Under the pieces are notes generated by a model. It searched no databases. It saw only the letters and a list, made by a program, of their open reading frames with translations, and was not told the DNA's origin. The translations under genes were made by a program, and so were the position numbers. Positions 9,742-18,395 of a stretch of DNA of 64,000 bases are shown one piece after another; position 1 is the stretch's first letter; each line of letters opens with the position of its first letter. The DNA is from Mobilisporobacter senegalensis (GTDB lineage Bacteria; Bacillota; Clostridia; Lachnospirales; Lachnospiraceae), in the NCBI RefSeq assembly GCF_003752155.1, contig NZ_RJVG01000001.1, positions 558,001-622,000 of the forward strand, in the 5' to 3' direction.

Positions 9742-10308
9742 TTAAATCTTTTTATTGAATTGATTCATAGCCACATCCAGTCCTTCCGTCACCATGCAGG
9801 CGCAAGCTTCAGATGTTTTCTTTAGTACTTCTCTTATCACTGTATTTTCTTCCTCACTAAATCGACCTAATACATAATCTGCCAGATCCCATCCTTTCGG
9901 TTTATCACCCACACCTACCTTAATGCGTGGGAACTCATTCGTTCCAAGATGATTTATAATACTTTTTATTCCATTATGTCCACCGGCACTTCCCTTTGGA
10001 CGAATTCTTATCTGCCCCACATCAAGGCTAATATCATCATAAATTATAATAAATTCATCATTATCCACTTTATAGAAATCTTTTAATTCACGAATCGCTT
10101 CTCCACTTAAATTCATATAGGTCTGAGGCTGTACCAGAATAACTTTTTCTCCATTTATGACACCTTTTCCACAAAGTGATTTATGCTTTTTCATATCCAG
10201 TGAAATATTATGATCATCTGCAATTCTGGTAATTGCATCAAACCCTATATTATGCCTGGTTGCGGCATATTCCCTTGTGGGATTGCCAAGTCCTACTATT
10301 ATATACAT
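9742..10308 (-). CDS. pth: Peptidyl-tRNA hydrolase
   Basis: 188 residues, full length. The start is the ATG preceded by AGGAGG. Hallmarks are VGLGNPTREYAATRHNIGF with the catalytic His in RHN, QPQTYMNLSGEAI, the DDISLDVGQIRIRPKGSAGGHNGIKS block, and GVGDKP near the C-terminus. The enzyme releases tRNA from prematurely dissociated peptidyl-tRNA. It precedes mfd by about 165 bp on the same strand; that spacer carries a 7-bp inverted repeat with an 18-nt loop (9605-9611 with 9630-9636) but no T-run, so whether the two genes share a transcript is open. Confidence 0.97.
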   Translation of the reverse strand: MYIIVGLGNPTREYAATRHNIGFDAITRIADDHNISLDMKKHKSLCGKGVINGEKVILVQPQTYMNLSGEAIRELKDFYKVDNDEFIIIYDDISLDVGQIRIRPKGSAGGHNGIKSIINHLGTNEFPRIKVGVGDKPKGWDLADYVLGRFSEEENTVIREVLKKTSEACACMVTEGLDVAMNQFNKKI

Positions 10309-10375
10309 TGAAACCTCCTAGGGATATTATTAATATCTCTACATAACTTTTGTAGACTTATTATTAAGTTTTTTA

Positions 10376-11365
10376 TTAATTGGATGCACTGGTTGCGGCA
10401 GTGGACGCAGTTATAGCTACAATGACTGCCGTTTCCTGGGCAATTAATATATTGGTCAGGCTATTTTGTAATGTTACACTTAAAATATCCTCTTTCAAAT
10501 TTTGTACATAGGTACTTGAAACCAAAGCTGCTGCGTAACGATTTCTTCCCGTACTGGATTCAAAGAAAGACCCGAATACTTTCTTATCATGAAGATAATC
10601 ACTTACTTTGGCAATTTCATCAGTGATCTTTTCTATATCATCCGTGATTAAAGCAAGTATCCCTAAGGCTGTAAGTTCTCCATCATATCCAAGCTTGCAT
10701 TTTTTTGTTTTTAACATTTCCGCTATTTTTAATACTCTTTCACATTTAATAGCTGCTGTTTCTTCCCCGAAAGCAAGTACATGGGAAAGTGACTGAACTG
10801 AATTTGATGAGAAAAAATGACCTTTTAAGTTTCTATAACACTCTTCCATTTCTCTGATGGCAGAGTCTATTCCAAGCTCAGAAATTCCTAACATAGTGGC
10901 AAAGCAATAATCATCATATGAAGTTAATATCCTATGTTCTTTTTTCATCCTGTCATAATAGTTTTTCGTATTTTCTATAACATTATCATAATTAAATTCT
11001 GACGCCTTTTTTGCAATAATCAATGATGATATGGCTAAATAATTGGAACCTGAAAAACCCGCTTTTTTCATACGGTTATATACATTCATAGTATTTTTAA
11101 AATATTCCTCCGGAGTGTCATCCATAGCTATCATTCCTGCAATTGCCAGAAAAGTAGAGTCTTTAAACATTGAAAATAATCCTGTGTTTGATTTAATGAT
11201 ATCTTTTGCATGTTTTATCTCCACCGAATCTACTTCCTTGTCTTTTTCTGCATAGATAAAAGCAACCAATTGATGGAGCAGACTGGAATCCCATTTAAAA
11301 CTTTCTTTCATCTTCTGGATATTTTCAATGAAAAGAGCTGTTTTTTGTTGTAACTGTTCTGTCAT
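10376..11365 (-). CDS. DUF4003-like protein
   Basis: 329 residues, cytoplasmic by composition and mostly helical. The pattern (an N-terminal helix with FIENIQKMKESFKWDSSLLHQL, repeated FLAIAGMIAMDDTPEEYF and LGILALITDDIEKI segments, small-residue-rich C-terminus ending TASTAATSASN) matches what I know of the DUF4003 family of Firmicutes, which has no established function. There is no signal peptide or nucleotide-binding motif. It sits directly upstream of pth on the same strand with ~65 bp between them. Confidence 0.6.
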   Translation of the reverse strand: MTEQLQQKTALFIENIQKMKESFKWDSSLLHQLVAFIYAEKDKEVDSVEIKHAKDIIKSNTGLFSMFKDSTFLAIAGMIAMDDTPEEYFKNTMNVYNRMKKAGFSGSNYLAISSLIIAKKASEFNYDNVIENTKNYYDRMKKEHRILTSYDDYCFATMLGISELGIDSAIREMEECYRNLKGHFFSSNSVQSLSHVLAFGEETAAIKCERVLKIAEMLKTKKCKLGYDGELTALGILALITDDIEKITDEIAKVSDYLHDKKVFGSFFESSTGRNRYAAALVSSTYVQNLKEDILSVTLQNSLTNILIAQETAVIVAITASTAATSASN

Positions 11366-11451
11366 TTTTTCACCCGCCTATTTAAAATATAATTAGAACC
11401 TTTTTGGTATTTTATCACAAATTACTTAAAATCAAAAGGGGTAATCAAAGA

Positions 11452-11498
11452 AAAGAGACTGGGCCATAGTATTTTAACTCATGTCCCAGTCTGCATTT
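11452..11498 (-). terminator. Terminator of the xylFGH-type operon
   Basis: An 8-bp GC-rich stem (11456-11463 with 11485-11492) is followed on the minus strand by a T-rich stretch, immediately after the permease gene. Confidence 0.7.
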
Positions 11499-11531
11499 TT
11501 ATCTATAAGTATTTATTTTAGATTTTTATAA

Positions 11532-12743
11532 TTATTTATTTGCCTTACGTGTCATAACATCGAATACAACTGCTAATACAAGGATTGTACCTCTGATTAC
11601 ATATTGATAAGAGATACCAACACCCATAAGGTTCATACCACTTGAAAGAGATGACATAACCAGGGCACCGATGATGGAACCAGTTACTTTACCAATACCA
11701 CCATTGGCAGATACACCACCAATGTAAGCTGCCGCAATTGCATCTAACTCAAAACCATTACCAGCTACTGTCGTTGCAGATTGTAATCTGGATGTAAATA
11801 AGATACCGGATAAAGCTGCTAATAATCCCATAGAAGCGAACACCATACTAGTTATTTTAACTACATTTACACCAGATAGTTCTGCTGCTTCTGCATTACC
11901 ACCAATACCATATACATATCTTCCATAAGTTGTCTTATTCATTACGAAATTATATATAAATACAACTACTGCAACAATAACAACAGTCCAGGATAATCCA
12001 TTATAACTGGCTAAGATCCAGACGATACCAGAAATAATAACAGCAATGAATACTAATTTAGTAATAAATATTGGGTCTGAAACCACTTTAAAGTTATATT
12101 TCTTCATATTCTTTCTGGCTTTAATTTGTGAATAAATAAAGAAAACAATTGCAAGTGCACCAATGATCAATGTTAAAAGATGAATGCTTGATCCTTTAAA
12201 AATGTCAGGAATAAAATCATTACCGATTGCATTAAATCCTTTGTTGGGAATAATAATTGTTCCAGAGCCTTCCGTTACTAATAATAATAATCCTCTAAAT
12301 ACTAATTGACCTGCTAAAGTTGCAACGAATGCCGGCACTCCAACTTTTGCAACTAAGAATCCATAAAATAAACCAATCACTAAACCAAATACAAGAATAA
12401 TTGGAATTGTAATCCATTCTGAGATTCCTGATTTTGTCATTAAAATTGCTGCAATCGCACCAAGAAAACCTGCTACAAATCCTACGGATAAGTCGATTTG
12501 CTTGATAATTAAAATTAAAGTCATACCTACTGCAAGTACTGCAATATAACCGGTTTGGTTAATTAAATTACTAATATTTCTTGATGATATAAATAAACCA
12601 TCTGTAATAAATGAGAAGATTGCAATTATTGCCACCAAAACAATATACATTGCATATTCACGGATATTTCCTTTAAATAATCCCGCTACTTCTTCAACTA
12701 AACTCACTTTTTGATTCATTGCCTTTTGCTCTACTGCGCTCAT
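11532..12743 (-). CDS. xylH: Sugar ABC transporter permease, XylH type
   Basis: 403 residues with about ten hydrophobic segments. Typical permease blocks of the ribose/xylose (CUT2) family are visible: NLINQTGYIAVLAVGMTLIL, GAIAAILM, a periplasmic loop, and SGVNVVKITSMVFASMGLLAALSG followed by GFELDAIAAAYIGGVSANGG. The central insertion between membrane segments (about 200-260) and the length fit XylH/GguB rather than the shorter RbsC. It starts 12 bp after the ATPase gene and forms the membrane channel of the transporter encoded by the three genes 14375-11532. Xylose or a related aldose is the likely substrate, inferred from relatives and the sensor locus. Confidence 0.85.
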   Translation of the reverse strand: MSAVEQKAMNQKVSLVEEVAGLFKGNIREYAMYIVLVAIIAIFSFITDGLFISSRNISNLINQTGYIAVLAVGMTLILIIKQIDLSVGFVAGFLGAIAAILMTKSGISEWITIPIILVFGLVIGLFYGFLVAKVGVPAFVATLAGQLVFRGLLLLVTEGSGTIIIPNKGFNAIGNDFIPDIFKGSSIHLLTLIIGALAIVFFIYSQIKARKNMKKYNFKVVSDPIFITKLVFIAVIISGIVWILASYNGLSWTVVIVAVVVFIYNFVMNKTTYGRYVYGIGGNAEAAELSGVNVVKITSMVFASMGLLAALSGILFTSRLQSATTVAGNGFELDAIAAAYIGGVSANGGIGKVTGSIIGALVMSSLSSGMNLMGVGISYQYVIRGTILVLAVVFDVMTRKANK

Positions 12744-12755
12744 GTGTATCCCTCC

Positions 12756-14279
12756 CTATATTGTTGTGGCCATTGCCATTATGCCCTGTTCTGTTGCTTC
12801 ATCTGCAGCAACTTCACCAGTGATTTTGCCGTTAGACATAACATATACTCTGTCGCTCATTCCAAGAACTTCTAGAAGTTCCGAAGAAATCATAATTATA
12901 CTCATTCCCTGTTCTACTAATTTATTCATTAAGGAATAAATTTCAAACTTTGCTCCAACGTCAATACCACGTGTTGGCTCATCAAGAATCAATAAATCAG
13001 GACCTGCAAATAACCACTTTGCGATAGAAACCTTTTGTTGATTACCACCACTTAGATTGCCTACACATTGTTCAATGGATGGTGCTTTTATATTAATGGA
13101 CTCAAGATATCTATTTGCCACATTAATTTCTTCATTTTCATTAATTACACTGCTTTTTGCTAATGCATTAATATTTGCTATTGTAATATTATGCTTAATA
13201 TCATCTATTAAAATTAACCCATTCCCTTTTCTGTCCTCAGTTACATATGCAATACCTGCACCAATTGCATCTTTAGGACTATGGAATACCTTATTTTCTC
13301 CGTTAACTAAAATTTCCCCATCTACCTTATATCCTTTCGGATTTCCAAAAACACTCAATGCAAATTCTGTTCTACCAGCTCCCATTAAGCCCGCAATGCC
13401 AATAATTTCACCTTTACGAACATTAAGATTTACATTATGCAATATCTCACGTCCTAAAGTTGGATCATAAGCAGTTAAATTTTTAACTTCAAAACATACG
13501 TTGCCAATTTTAACATTTTCACGCTTTGGATAAATATTATTAATTTCTCTTCCTACCATGTGTTTAATAATGTCTTGTTCCGTAACTTTTGTTTCTATTG
13601 CATCCATAGAACATACCGTTTGACCATCTCTTAAAACAGTTACAGTATCTGCAATGGATACGATCTCTTTTAATTTGTGGGAGATCATAATAGAAGTTAC
13701 TCCCTGTGTTTTTAACTCTCTTAATAAATCTAAAAGGTTGGCACTATCATCTTCATTAAGTGCCGCTGTGGGTTCATCTAATATTAATAATTTGACATTC
13801 TTACTTAATGCTTTTGCAATTTCTACAAGTTGTTGTTTTCCTACACTTAAATCTTTTACTTTTGTAGCTGGATTAACATCCAATCTAACCTGTTTAAGCA
13901 TTTCACTTGCTTTTACAATTGTTTCATTCCAATCAACAGTCATACCTTTTTTAATTTCATGACCAAAATAAATATTTTCATATAAGCTTAATTCCGGAAT
14001 TAATGCAAGTTCCTGATAAATGATAGCAACTCCAGCAGCTTCACTGTCTGCAATTCCTTTATATTTTTGCTCTTCTTCATTGAGTATAATATTACCTTCG
14101 TATGTACCGTATGGATATACACCAGAAAGAACTTTCATCAATGTAGATTTTCCCGCTCCGTTTTCACCAACAAGGCAGTGTATTTCTCCTGTTTTCACCT
14201 TGAAATTAACATTGCTAAGAGCTTTTACACCTGGAAATGTTTTGCTTATATTTTTCATTTCAAGTATATATTCACTCAT
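12756..14279 (-). CDS. xylG: Sugar ABC transporter ATPase, XylG/MglA type (two ABC domains)
   Basis: 507 residues. The ATG at 14279 is chosen because AAAGGAGG lies about eight bases upstream; an ATG two codons earlier is too close to it. Two fused ATP-binding cassettes: the first has VGENGAGKST, LSVGKQQLVEIAKAL and LLILDEPTAAL; the second has a degenerate P-loop (AGLMGAGRTE), LSGGNQQKVSIAKWL and LLILDEPTRGIDVGAK. This arrangement is characteristic of CUT2 transporters (XylG, MglA, RbsA). It energises uptake through the adjacent permease with the binding protein at 14375-15499. Confidence 0.9.
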   Translation of the reverse strand: MSEYILEMKNISKTFPGVKALSNVNFKVKTGEIHCLVGENGAGKSTLMKVLSGVYPYGTYEGNIILNEEEQKYKGIADSEAAGVAIIYQELALIPELSLYENIYFGHEIKKGMTVDWNETIVKASEMLKQVRLDVNPATKVKDLSVGKQQLVEIAKALSKNVKLLILDEPTAALNEDDSANLLDLLRELKTQGVTSIMISHKLKEIVSIADTVTVLRDGQTVCSMDAIETKVTEQDIIKHMVGREINNIYPKRENVKIGNVCFEVKNLTAYDPTLGREILHNVNLNVRKGEIIGIAGLMGAGRTEFALSVFGNPKGYKVDGEILVNGENKVFHSPKDAIGAGIAYVTEDRKGNGLILIDDIKHNITIANINALAKSSVINENEEINVANRYLESINIKAPSIEQCVGNLSGGNQQKVSIAKWLFAGPDLLILDEPTRGIDVGAKFEIYSLMNKLVEQGMSIIMISSELLEVLGMSDRVYVMSNGKITGEVAADEATEQGIMAMATTI

Positions 14280-14299
14280 ACACATATCCTCCTTTAAAG

Positions 14300-14368
14300 A
14301 AGCTGGTAGAATCGCAAGTTTAATGGTTTCTGATAATTAACTCATTACGCTTGTTCCTCTACCAGCTT
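14300..14368 (-). promoter_or_regulatory. Intercistronic stem-loop between xylF and xylG
   Basis: A perfect 11-bp stem (14300-14310 with 14358-14368) encloses ~47 nt with further pairing potential (caag/cttg and aatg/catt). There is no T-run on the minus strand; instead the xylG ribosome binding site follows within a few bases. Such structures commonly protect the 3' end of a binding-protein message or lower downstream expression. Confidence 0.65.
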
Positions 14369-14374
14369 ATAATA

Positions 14375-15499
14375 TTATTCTAAACCAGTGAATTCAGACG
14401 CTTCATAGTATCCTGAATCAACTAATGCTGCTTTTACATTAGATTGGTCTACAACAACTACTTCTGTTTGTTTTGCTTTTACTTCAACTTTATTGTTATC
14501 GTAAGAACCTGTTGTTGCAGGAGTTTCACCTTTTAATACAGCAACTGCCATATCGATTGCATCTTTAACTAATGTACGAACATCTTTAAATACTGTCATT
14601 GATTGTTTTCCATCAATAATGTATTGGATTGATGCAACTTCAGCATCTTGGCCAGTAACTACATAGCTTGTAACGTCACCATCAGCTGCGAATACATCTG
14701 CGATTGAACGAGCTGTTCCATCGTTTGGAGCAAGAATGAATACATCACCTTTGTCAGCTGCTGCTGCTGAAGTTAAATGTGCTTCTGCTTTGTTCTTTGC
14801 TTCATTGAAATCCCAGTTAGTAGTTACCTGGTTAATGATCTTACTCATTTCATCACGGCTAAGTTCTGCTTTATCAGCAAGAGCTAATGCTTCTGAAGAA
14901 TTCTTGATTACGAATGTACCATCAGCGATTTTTGGTTGTAATACTGACCAAGCACCTTCGAAGAATAAGAATGCATTGTTATCAGATGCTGCACCGGCAT
15001 ATAAATATAATGGTTGACCTGTTCCAGTAGCTTTGTCAATTAGGTATTGACCTTGTGCTGCACCAACTGATTTACTATCAAATGTTACATAGTAATCAAC
15101 TGCATCTGTATCTGTAATTAATCTGTCATAAGAAATAACTGTAACGCCTTCTTTTTTTGCTGCTTCTGCAGATGCTGCAGCTGCTGCACCGTCTTGTGGA
15201 CAGATTACTAATACTTTAATTCCTTTTGCTAAAAGTGCTTCAACATTTTCTTTTTCTTTTGCTGAAGAACCTTGGCTGAATAATACTTCAACAGAATAAT
15301 CTGTATCTTTTAAAGCTTCTTTAAATCTAGTTTCATCTTGAACCCATCTTGGTTCATCTTTTGTTGGAAGTACGATACCTACATCAGTACCACCTTTTGA
15401 AGAACTACCATTTTCTTTTTCAGTAGTATCCTTTGCCCCACATGCTACAACAGATAATGCCATAGCAAGACATAATAAAACTGCTATAAATTTTTTCAT
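14375..15499 (-). CDS. xylF: Sugar-binding lipoprotein of the XylF/ChvE family
   Basis: 374 residues. The signal peptide ends in LSVVAC (lipid-modified Cys20). The mature part is a periplasmic-binding protein type I fold: GIVLPTKDEPRWVQDETRF, EALLAKGIKVLVICPQDG, VISYDRLI, DYYVTFDSKSVGAAQGQYL and VVTGQDAEVASIQYIIDGK, all close to xylose/multiple-sugar binding proteins (XylF, ChvE). It is the first gene of the transport operon, with its own promoter and a hairpin behind it, consistent with the binding protein being made in excess. GGAG precedes the ATG. Confidence 0.88.
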   Translation of the reverse strand: MKKFIAVLLCLAMALSVVACGAKDTTEKENGSSSKGGTDVGIVLPTKDEPRWVQDETRFKEALKDTDYSVEVLFSQGSSAKEKENVEALLAKGIKVLVICPQDGAAAAASAEAAKKEGVTVISYDRLITDTDAVDYYVTFDSKSVGAAQGQYLIDKATGTGQPLYLYAGAASDNNAFLFFEGAWSVLQPKIADGTFVIKNSSEALALADKAELSRDEMSKIINQVTTNWDFNEAKNKAEAHLTSAAAADKGDVFILAPNDGTARSIADVFAADGDVTSYVVTGQDAEVASIQYIIDGKQSMTVFKDVRTLVKDAIDMAVAVLKGETPATTGSYDNNKVEVKAKQTEVVVVDQSNVKAALVDSGYYEASEFTGLE

Positions 15500-15544
15500 T
15501 GTTTCTCCGCCCTTCTCTTCTTTGAATGCTGATTAATAGTTGCT

Positions 15545-15558
15545 ATCACTTAAGTGAT
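15545..15558. promoter_or_regulatory. Perfect 14-bp palindrome at the xylF promoter (candidate operator)
   Basis: The sequence atcacttaagtgat is a perfect palindrome just downstream of the predicted -10, spanning the expected transcription start. A bound protein here would block initiation. The regulator is unknown. Confidence 0.5.
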
Positions 15559-15564
15559 GTAGTA

Positions 15565-15593
15565 ATAATACCTTAAAATATTAACAACCACAA
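15565..15593 (-). promoter_or_regulatory. Candidate sigma-A promoter of xylFGH
   Basis: On the minus strand TTGTGG (15593-15588), a 17-bp spacer and TATTAT (15570-15565). The weak -35 fits a promoter that needs activation, for example by the YesN-type regulator encoded upstream. Confidence 0.55.
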
Positions 15594-15673
15594 TAAACTG
15601 GATTGCTCTAGCATATGATAATATTGTCATAATTATTTCATAAAATTATACTAGGAAAATTTTGCGACAATAA

Positions 15674-15701
15674 AAAACTAGAGGATGTATCCTCTAGTTT
15701 T
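15674..15701 (-). terminator. Terminator after the sensory sugar-binding gene
   Basis: A perfect 12-bp stem (15674-15685 with 15690-15701) with a 4-nt loop; the minus-strand read-through ends in six T. It separates the sensor operon (22667-15706) from the transporter operon. Confidence 0.88.
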
Positions 15702-15705
15702 GTCA

Positions 15706-16764
15706 TTAATCATTTATATTATACACTTCTTCTTTTAGATGAAAACCATCTTTAATTATAGTATCATCAATATTATCTTTCGTTACTGGGACAACATCAA
15801 TCTTAATATATGGTACATCATAGGTTCCATCATTAATTGTCTCCCCTGAATCAATCCTGGCATCTACTAATAATTGCTTGCATACTTCAACTGTCTTATC
15901 GATTAATTTAGTAATCGGCTTATAAATAGTAAGGGCCTGAGTACCTTTTACAATTCTCTGACATGCAATTAAGTCCGCATCATGACCTACTACAACAACA
16001 TCATTCGTCATTTGGGATACGGACAGGGCGTCAATGGCTCCCAGTGCTAAGGAATCATTTGCCGCCAATATTGCTCTTACTTTATTCCCATGGGTATTGA
16101 CACCTTTAATTACAAAATCATAGGCAGTTTCTCTTGTCCAATTATCCACCCATGTTTCCTCTAATATTTGAATTTTGTCCTCATCCGCCAGTTTTTGCAA
16201 TACATTCATATATCCTTCATGAAACATTTCACTGTTAAAATCATCTTTCGCTCCATTTAGTATGATATATCCGCCCTCCGGCACATGTTCTGCAAGATAT
16301 CTGCCCTGTAATTCTCCTACCTTAACATTATCAAAAGAAATATATACATCTACATCACTATTTCTGGCAAGCCGGTCATAAGATATCACAGGTATCTCTT
16401 CGCTTTTTGCTACTTCTATGCATTCCTTGACTTCTTCACTGTCATTGGGAACAATAACCAGAATATCAATTCCCTTCCTTACCATCTCTTTTACTTGCTC
16501 TAATTGGATATTTGAATCATTATTGGCATTCTTAACAATGACGTCTATCCCTTCCTGCTTTGCTTTTGCAATAAAGATATCCCTGTCCCTAAGCCATCTG
16601 TCCTCCTTTAGCGTAGCCATTGAAAAGCCCACTAACATTTTTTCTTCCTCTTTTTTCTCTACATGATCTGTTTGTGTCTTATTGCATCCTGTCAGTATAG
16701 CAATCATTAATAGAGATATCAGTGGAATTTGAAACATTCTTCGGTTTTTACATCTTTCCCCCAT
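15706..16764 (-). CDS. Second XylF-like sugar-binding lipoprotein
   Basis: 352 residues, signal peptide with lipobox (ILTGC, Cys27). The binding-protein fold matches XylF-type proteins: VGFSMATLKEDRWLRDRDIF, MVRKGIDILVIVPNDSEE, VISYDRLARNSDVDVYISFD, VVVGHDADLIACQRIVKG. AGGAGG precedes the start and overlaps the end of the response regulator gene 11 bp upstream, so it is the last gene of the sensor operon. It could feed the downstream XylGH transporter with a different ligand range, or act in sensing. It is clearly divergent from the 14375-15499 protein. Confidence 0.82.
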   Translation of the reverse strand: MGERCKNRRMFQIPLISLLMIAILTGCNKTQTDHVEKKEEEKMLVGFSMATLKEDRWLRDRDIFIAKAKQEGIDVIVKNANNDSNIQLEQVKEMVRKGIDILVIVPNDSEEVKECIEVAKSEEIPVISYDRLARNSDVDVYISFDNVKVGELQGRYLAEHVPEGGYIILNGAKDDFNSEMFHEGYMNVLQKLADEDKIQILEETWVDNWTRETAYDFVIKGVNTHGNKVRAILAANDSLALGAIDALSVSQMTNDVVVVGHDADLIACQRIVKGTQALTIYKPITKLIDKTVEVCKQLLVDARIDSGETINDGTYDVPYIKIDVVPVTKDNIDDTIIKDGFHLKEEVYNIND

Positions 16765-16775
16765 CTAAAGACCTC

Positions 16776-18371
16776 CTATAATCCACTTAATTTCTTATAT
16801 TCACTTGCAGTACATCCAGTTACCTTTTTAAACAACTTTGAGAAATAATTGGGATCAGTATAACCTACCATAAAGGATACTTCTTTTATGGATAGTTCTG
16901 TTTTTAGCAAGTAACTTTTCGCCTTCTCAATTCGAATATTACTTAATTTATCACTAAAATTTATCCCTGTTTCGCTTTTATAAAACCTGCTAAAATAATA
17001 AGAACTTAAATTTACTTCTTTTGCGATATCCTCCAATGAGATATCTTCATTAAAATGTTTCTCCATGTAGGCATCGGCTTTTTCAATTGTACTGGAAATC
17101 TTTTTCTGCCTTACGGAAGTAATAAGACTGGCCGCTTCCCCAATATAACGTTTACAAATTTGATGCAATTCATTTTTGTTATTTGCTTCCAGAATACTGG
17201 TTAAAACATCTCCATAATTCCCAAGGGCATTTTCATACCTCTTTGCAAATCCCACGATCAAATTTACACATCTGTTCTTTAACGCCTTAAAATCTAATCT
17301 GTCATCTTTACTCATTTTCGTAAAAATATTATCAAAAGCAATTAGTGTATTTGTTATATTTCCACCGGTTATTCCTGTCAGAACTTCCTTTTCAAACATA
17401 GTTTCATAATCCAGTTCATCATTTTGCATCTTTTCTAAAATATCGTCCACATGAAGGATTTGATATTCATCCTCTCTCATAGTAAGTAATTGAAGACTTT
17501 GCAATGCTTCATGGTAGGACTTCTTAGCATCTGATAAATCTCTGTGAAAATGTCCAATACCAATGTATACATCCGGATATATCCTGCCTACTTTATTAGC
17601 GATAGCCTGAGCTAAGCGGATTGCTTCCGATTTTTCTTCATATACATCTTTTCGCCCATCTTCAATTACATAAACAATGATTCTGTTCAACATAATTGGA
17701 CCAACGATACATTGACAAGAAGATTTAATAATAGACCGGTATTCATCGTACATCTTTTGTCCGTGAATTCCTGCTCCAATTTTATTCTTTATCTCACCTT
17801 CTGATTTTTGTCCAAATTCAATAGCCATTACATAACCACTAGTAACCTGAAAATCAAAAAGATTACAATAATTTTGCAAATCTTCTCCATTCTCATCAAA
17901 AATACATAAAGAATTAATGAACCCATTTTCTAAAATCGGAGTTACCATCTCGAATCTTTCTTTTTGCTCAAGCACGGTCCGAATGGTTTTCCTCTCTTGT
18001 TCAATATGACTCACTACTTTTTGAACAGTTTCTATTAGTTTTGCCTCTTTTACTGGTTTTAATAAATATTCTTCTACCCCAAGGGCTACAGACTCCACAG
18101 CATAATCAAAATAATCAAATGCAGAGACTACAATGAACTTTACGTTGGGATTGCTCGTCCGAATCTGTTTCATAGCATCAATTCCATTAATTCCCGGCAT
18201 ATTAATATCCATAATTATAATATCTGGATGGGTTTCAAATGCTTTTTCTATGGCATCTTTTCCAGATCTTGCTGTTCCTGCGATTTTTATATTCTCAAGA
18301 TTCTTTGTGAGCATAAATTCTACAGATTGTACTGCAATTGGTTCATCATCTACAATTAATATTTTATACAT
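16776..18371 (-). CDS. YesN-type response regulator with AraC-family DNA-binding domain
   Basis: 531 residues. The N-terminal receiver domain has the acidic pair in ILIVDDEP, the phospho-acceptor Asp in IIIMDINMPGINGIDAM and Lys in EYLLKPVKEAK. A ~300-residue middle linker follows, as in YesN-like regulators. The C-terminus (about 430-531) has two AraC helix-turn-helix motifs (SLEDIAKEVNLSSYYFSRFYK and SIKEVSFMVGYTDPNYFSKLFK). It is encoded directly after the cognate kinase gene and probably activates the transporter promoter near 15580 when the sugar is sensed. In Clostridium beijerinckii the homologous YesN controls xylFGH. Confidence 0.9.
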   Translation of the reverse strand: MYKILIVDDEPIAVQSVEFMLTKNLENIKIAGTARSGKDAIEKAFETHPDIIIMDINMPGINGIDAMKQIRTSNPNVKFIVVSAFDYFDYAVESVALGVEEYLLKPVKEAKLIETVQKVVSHIEQERKTIRTVLEQKERFEMVTPILENGFINSLCIFDENGEDLQNYCNLFDFQVTSGYVMAIEFGQKSEGEIKNKIGAGIHGQKMYDEYRSIIKSSCQCIVGPIMLNRIIVYVIEDGRKDVYEEKSEAIRLAQAIANKVGRIYPDVYIGIGHFHRDLSDAKKSYHEALQSLQLLTMREDEYQILHVDDILEKMQNDELDYETMFEKEVLTGITGGNITNTLIAFDNIFTKMSKDDRLDFKALKNRCVNLIVGFAKRYENALGNYGDVLTSILEANNKNELHQICKRYIGEAASLITSVRQKKISSTIEKADAYMEKHFNEDISLEDIAKEVNLSSYYFSRFYKSETGINFSDKLSNIRIEKAKSYLLKTELSIKEVSFMVGYTDPNYFSKLFKKVTGCTASEYKKLSGL

Positions 18372-18395
18372 TTTCTCACTACCTTTATCTGTGGT

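Noticed and set aside
15706-16764. Duplicate or pseudogene copy of xylF
   Set aside because: The frame is intact with its own lipobox and binding site, and the sequence is well diverged from the other binding proteins, so it is a separate paralogue.
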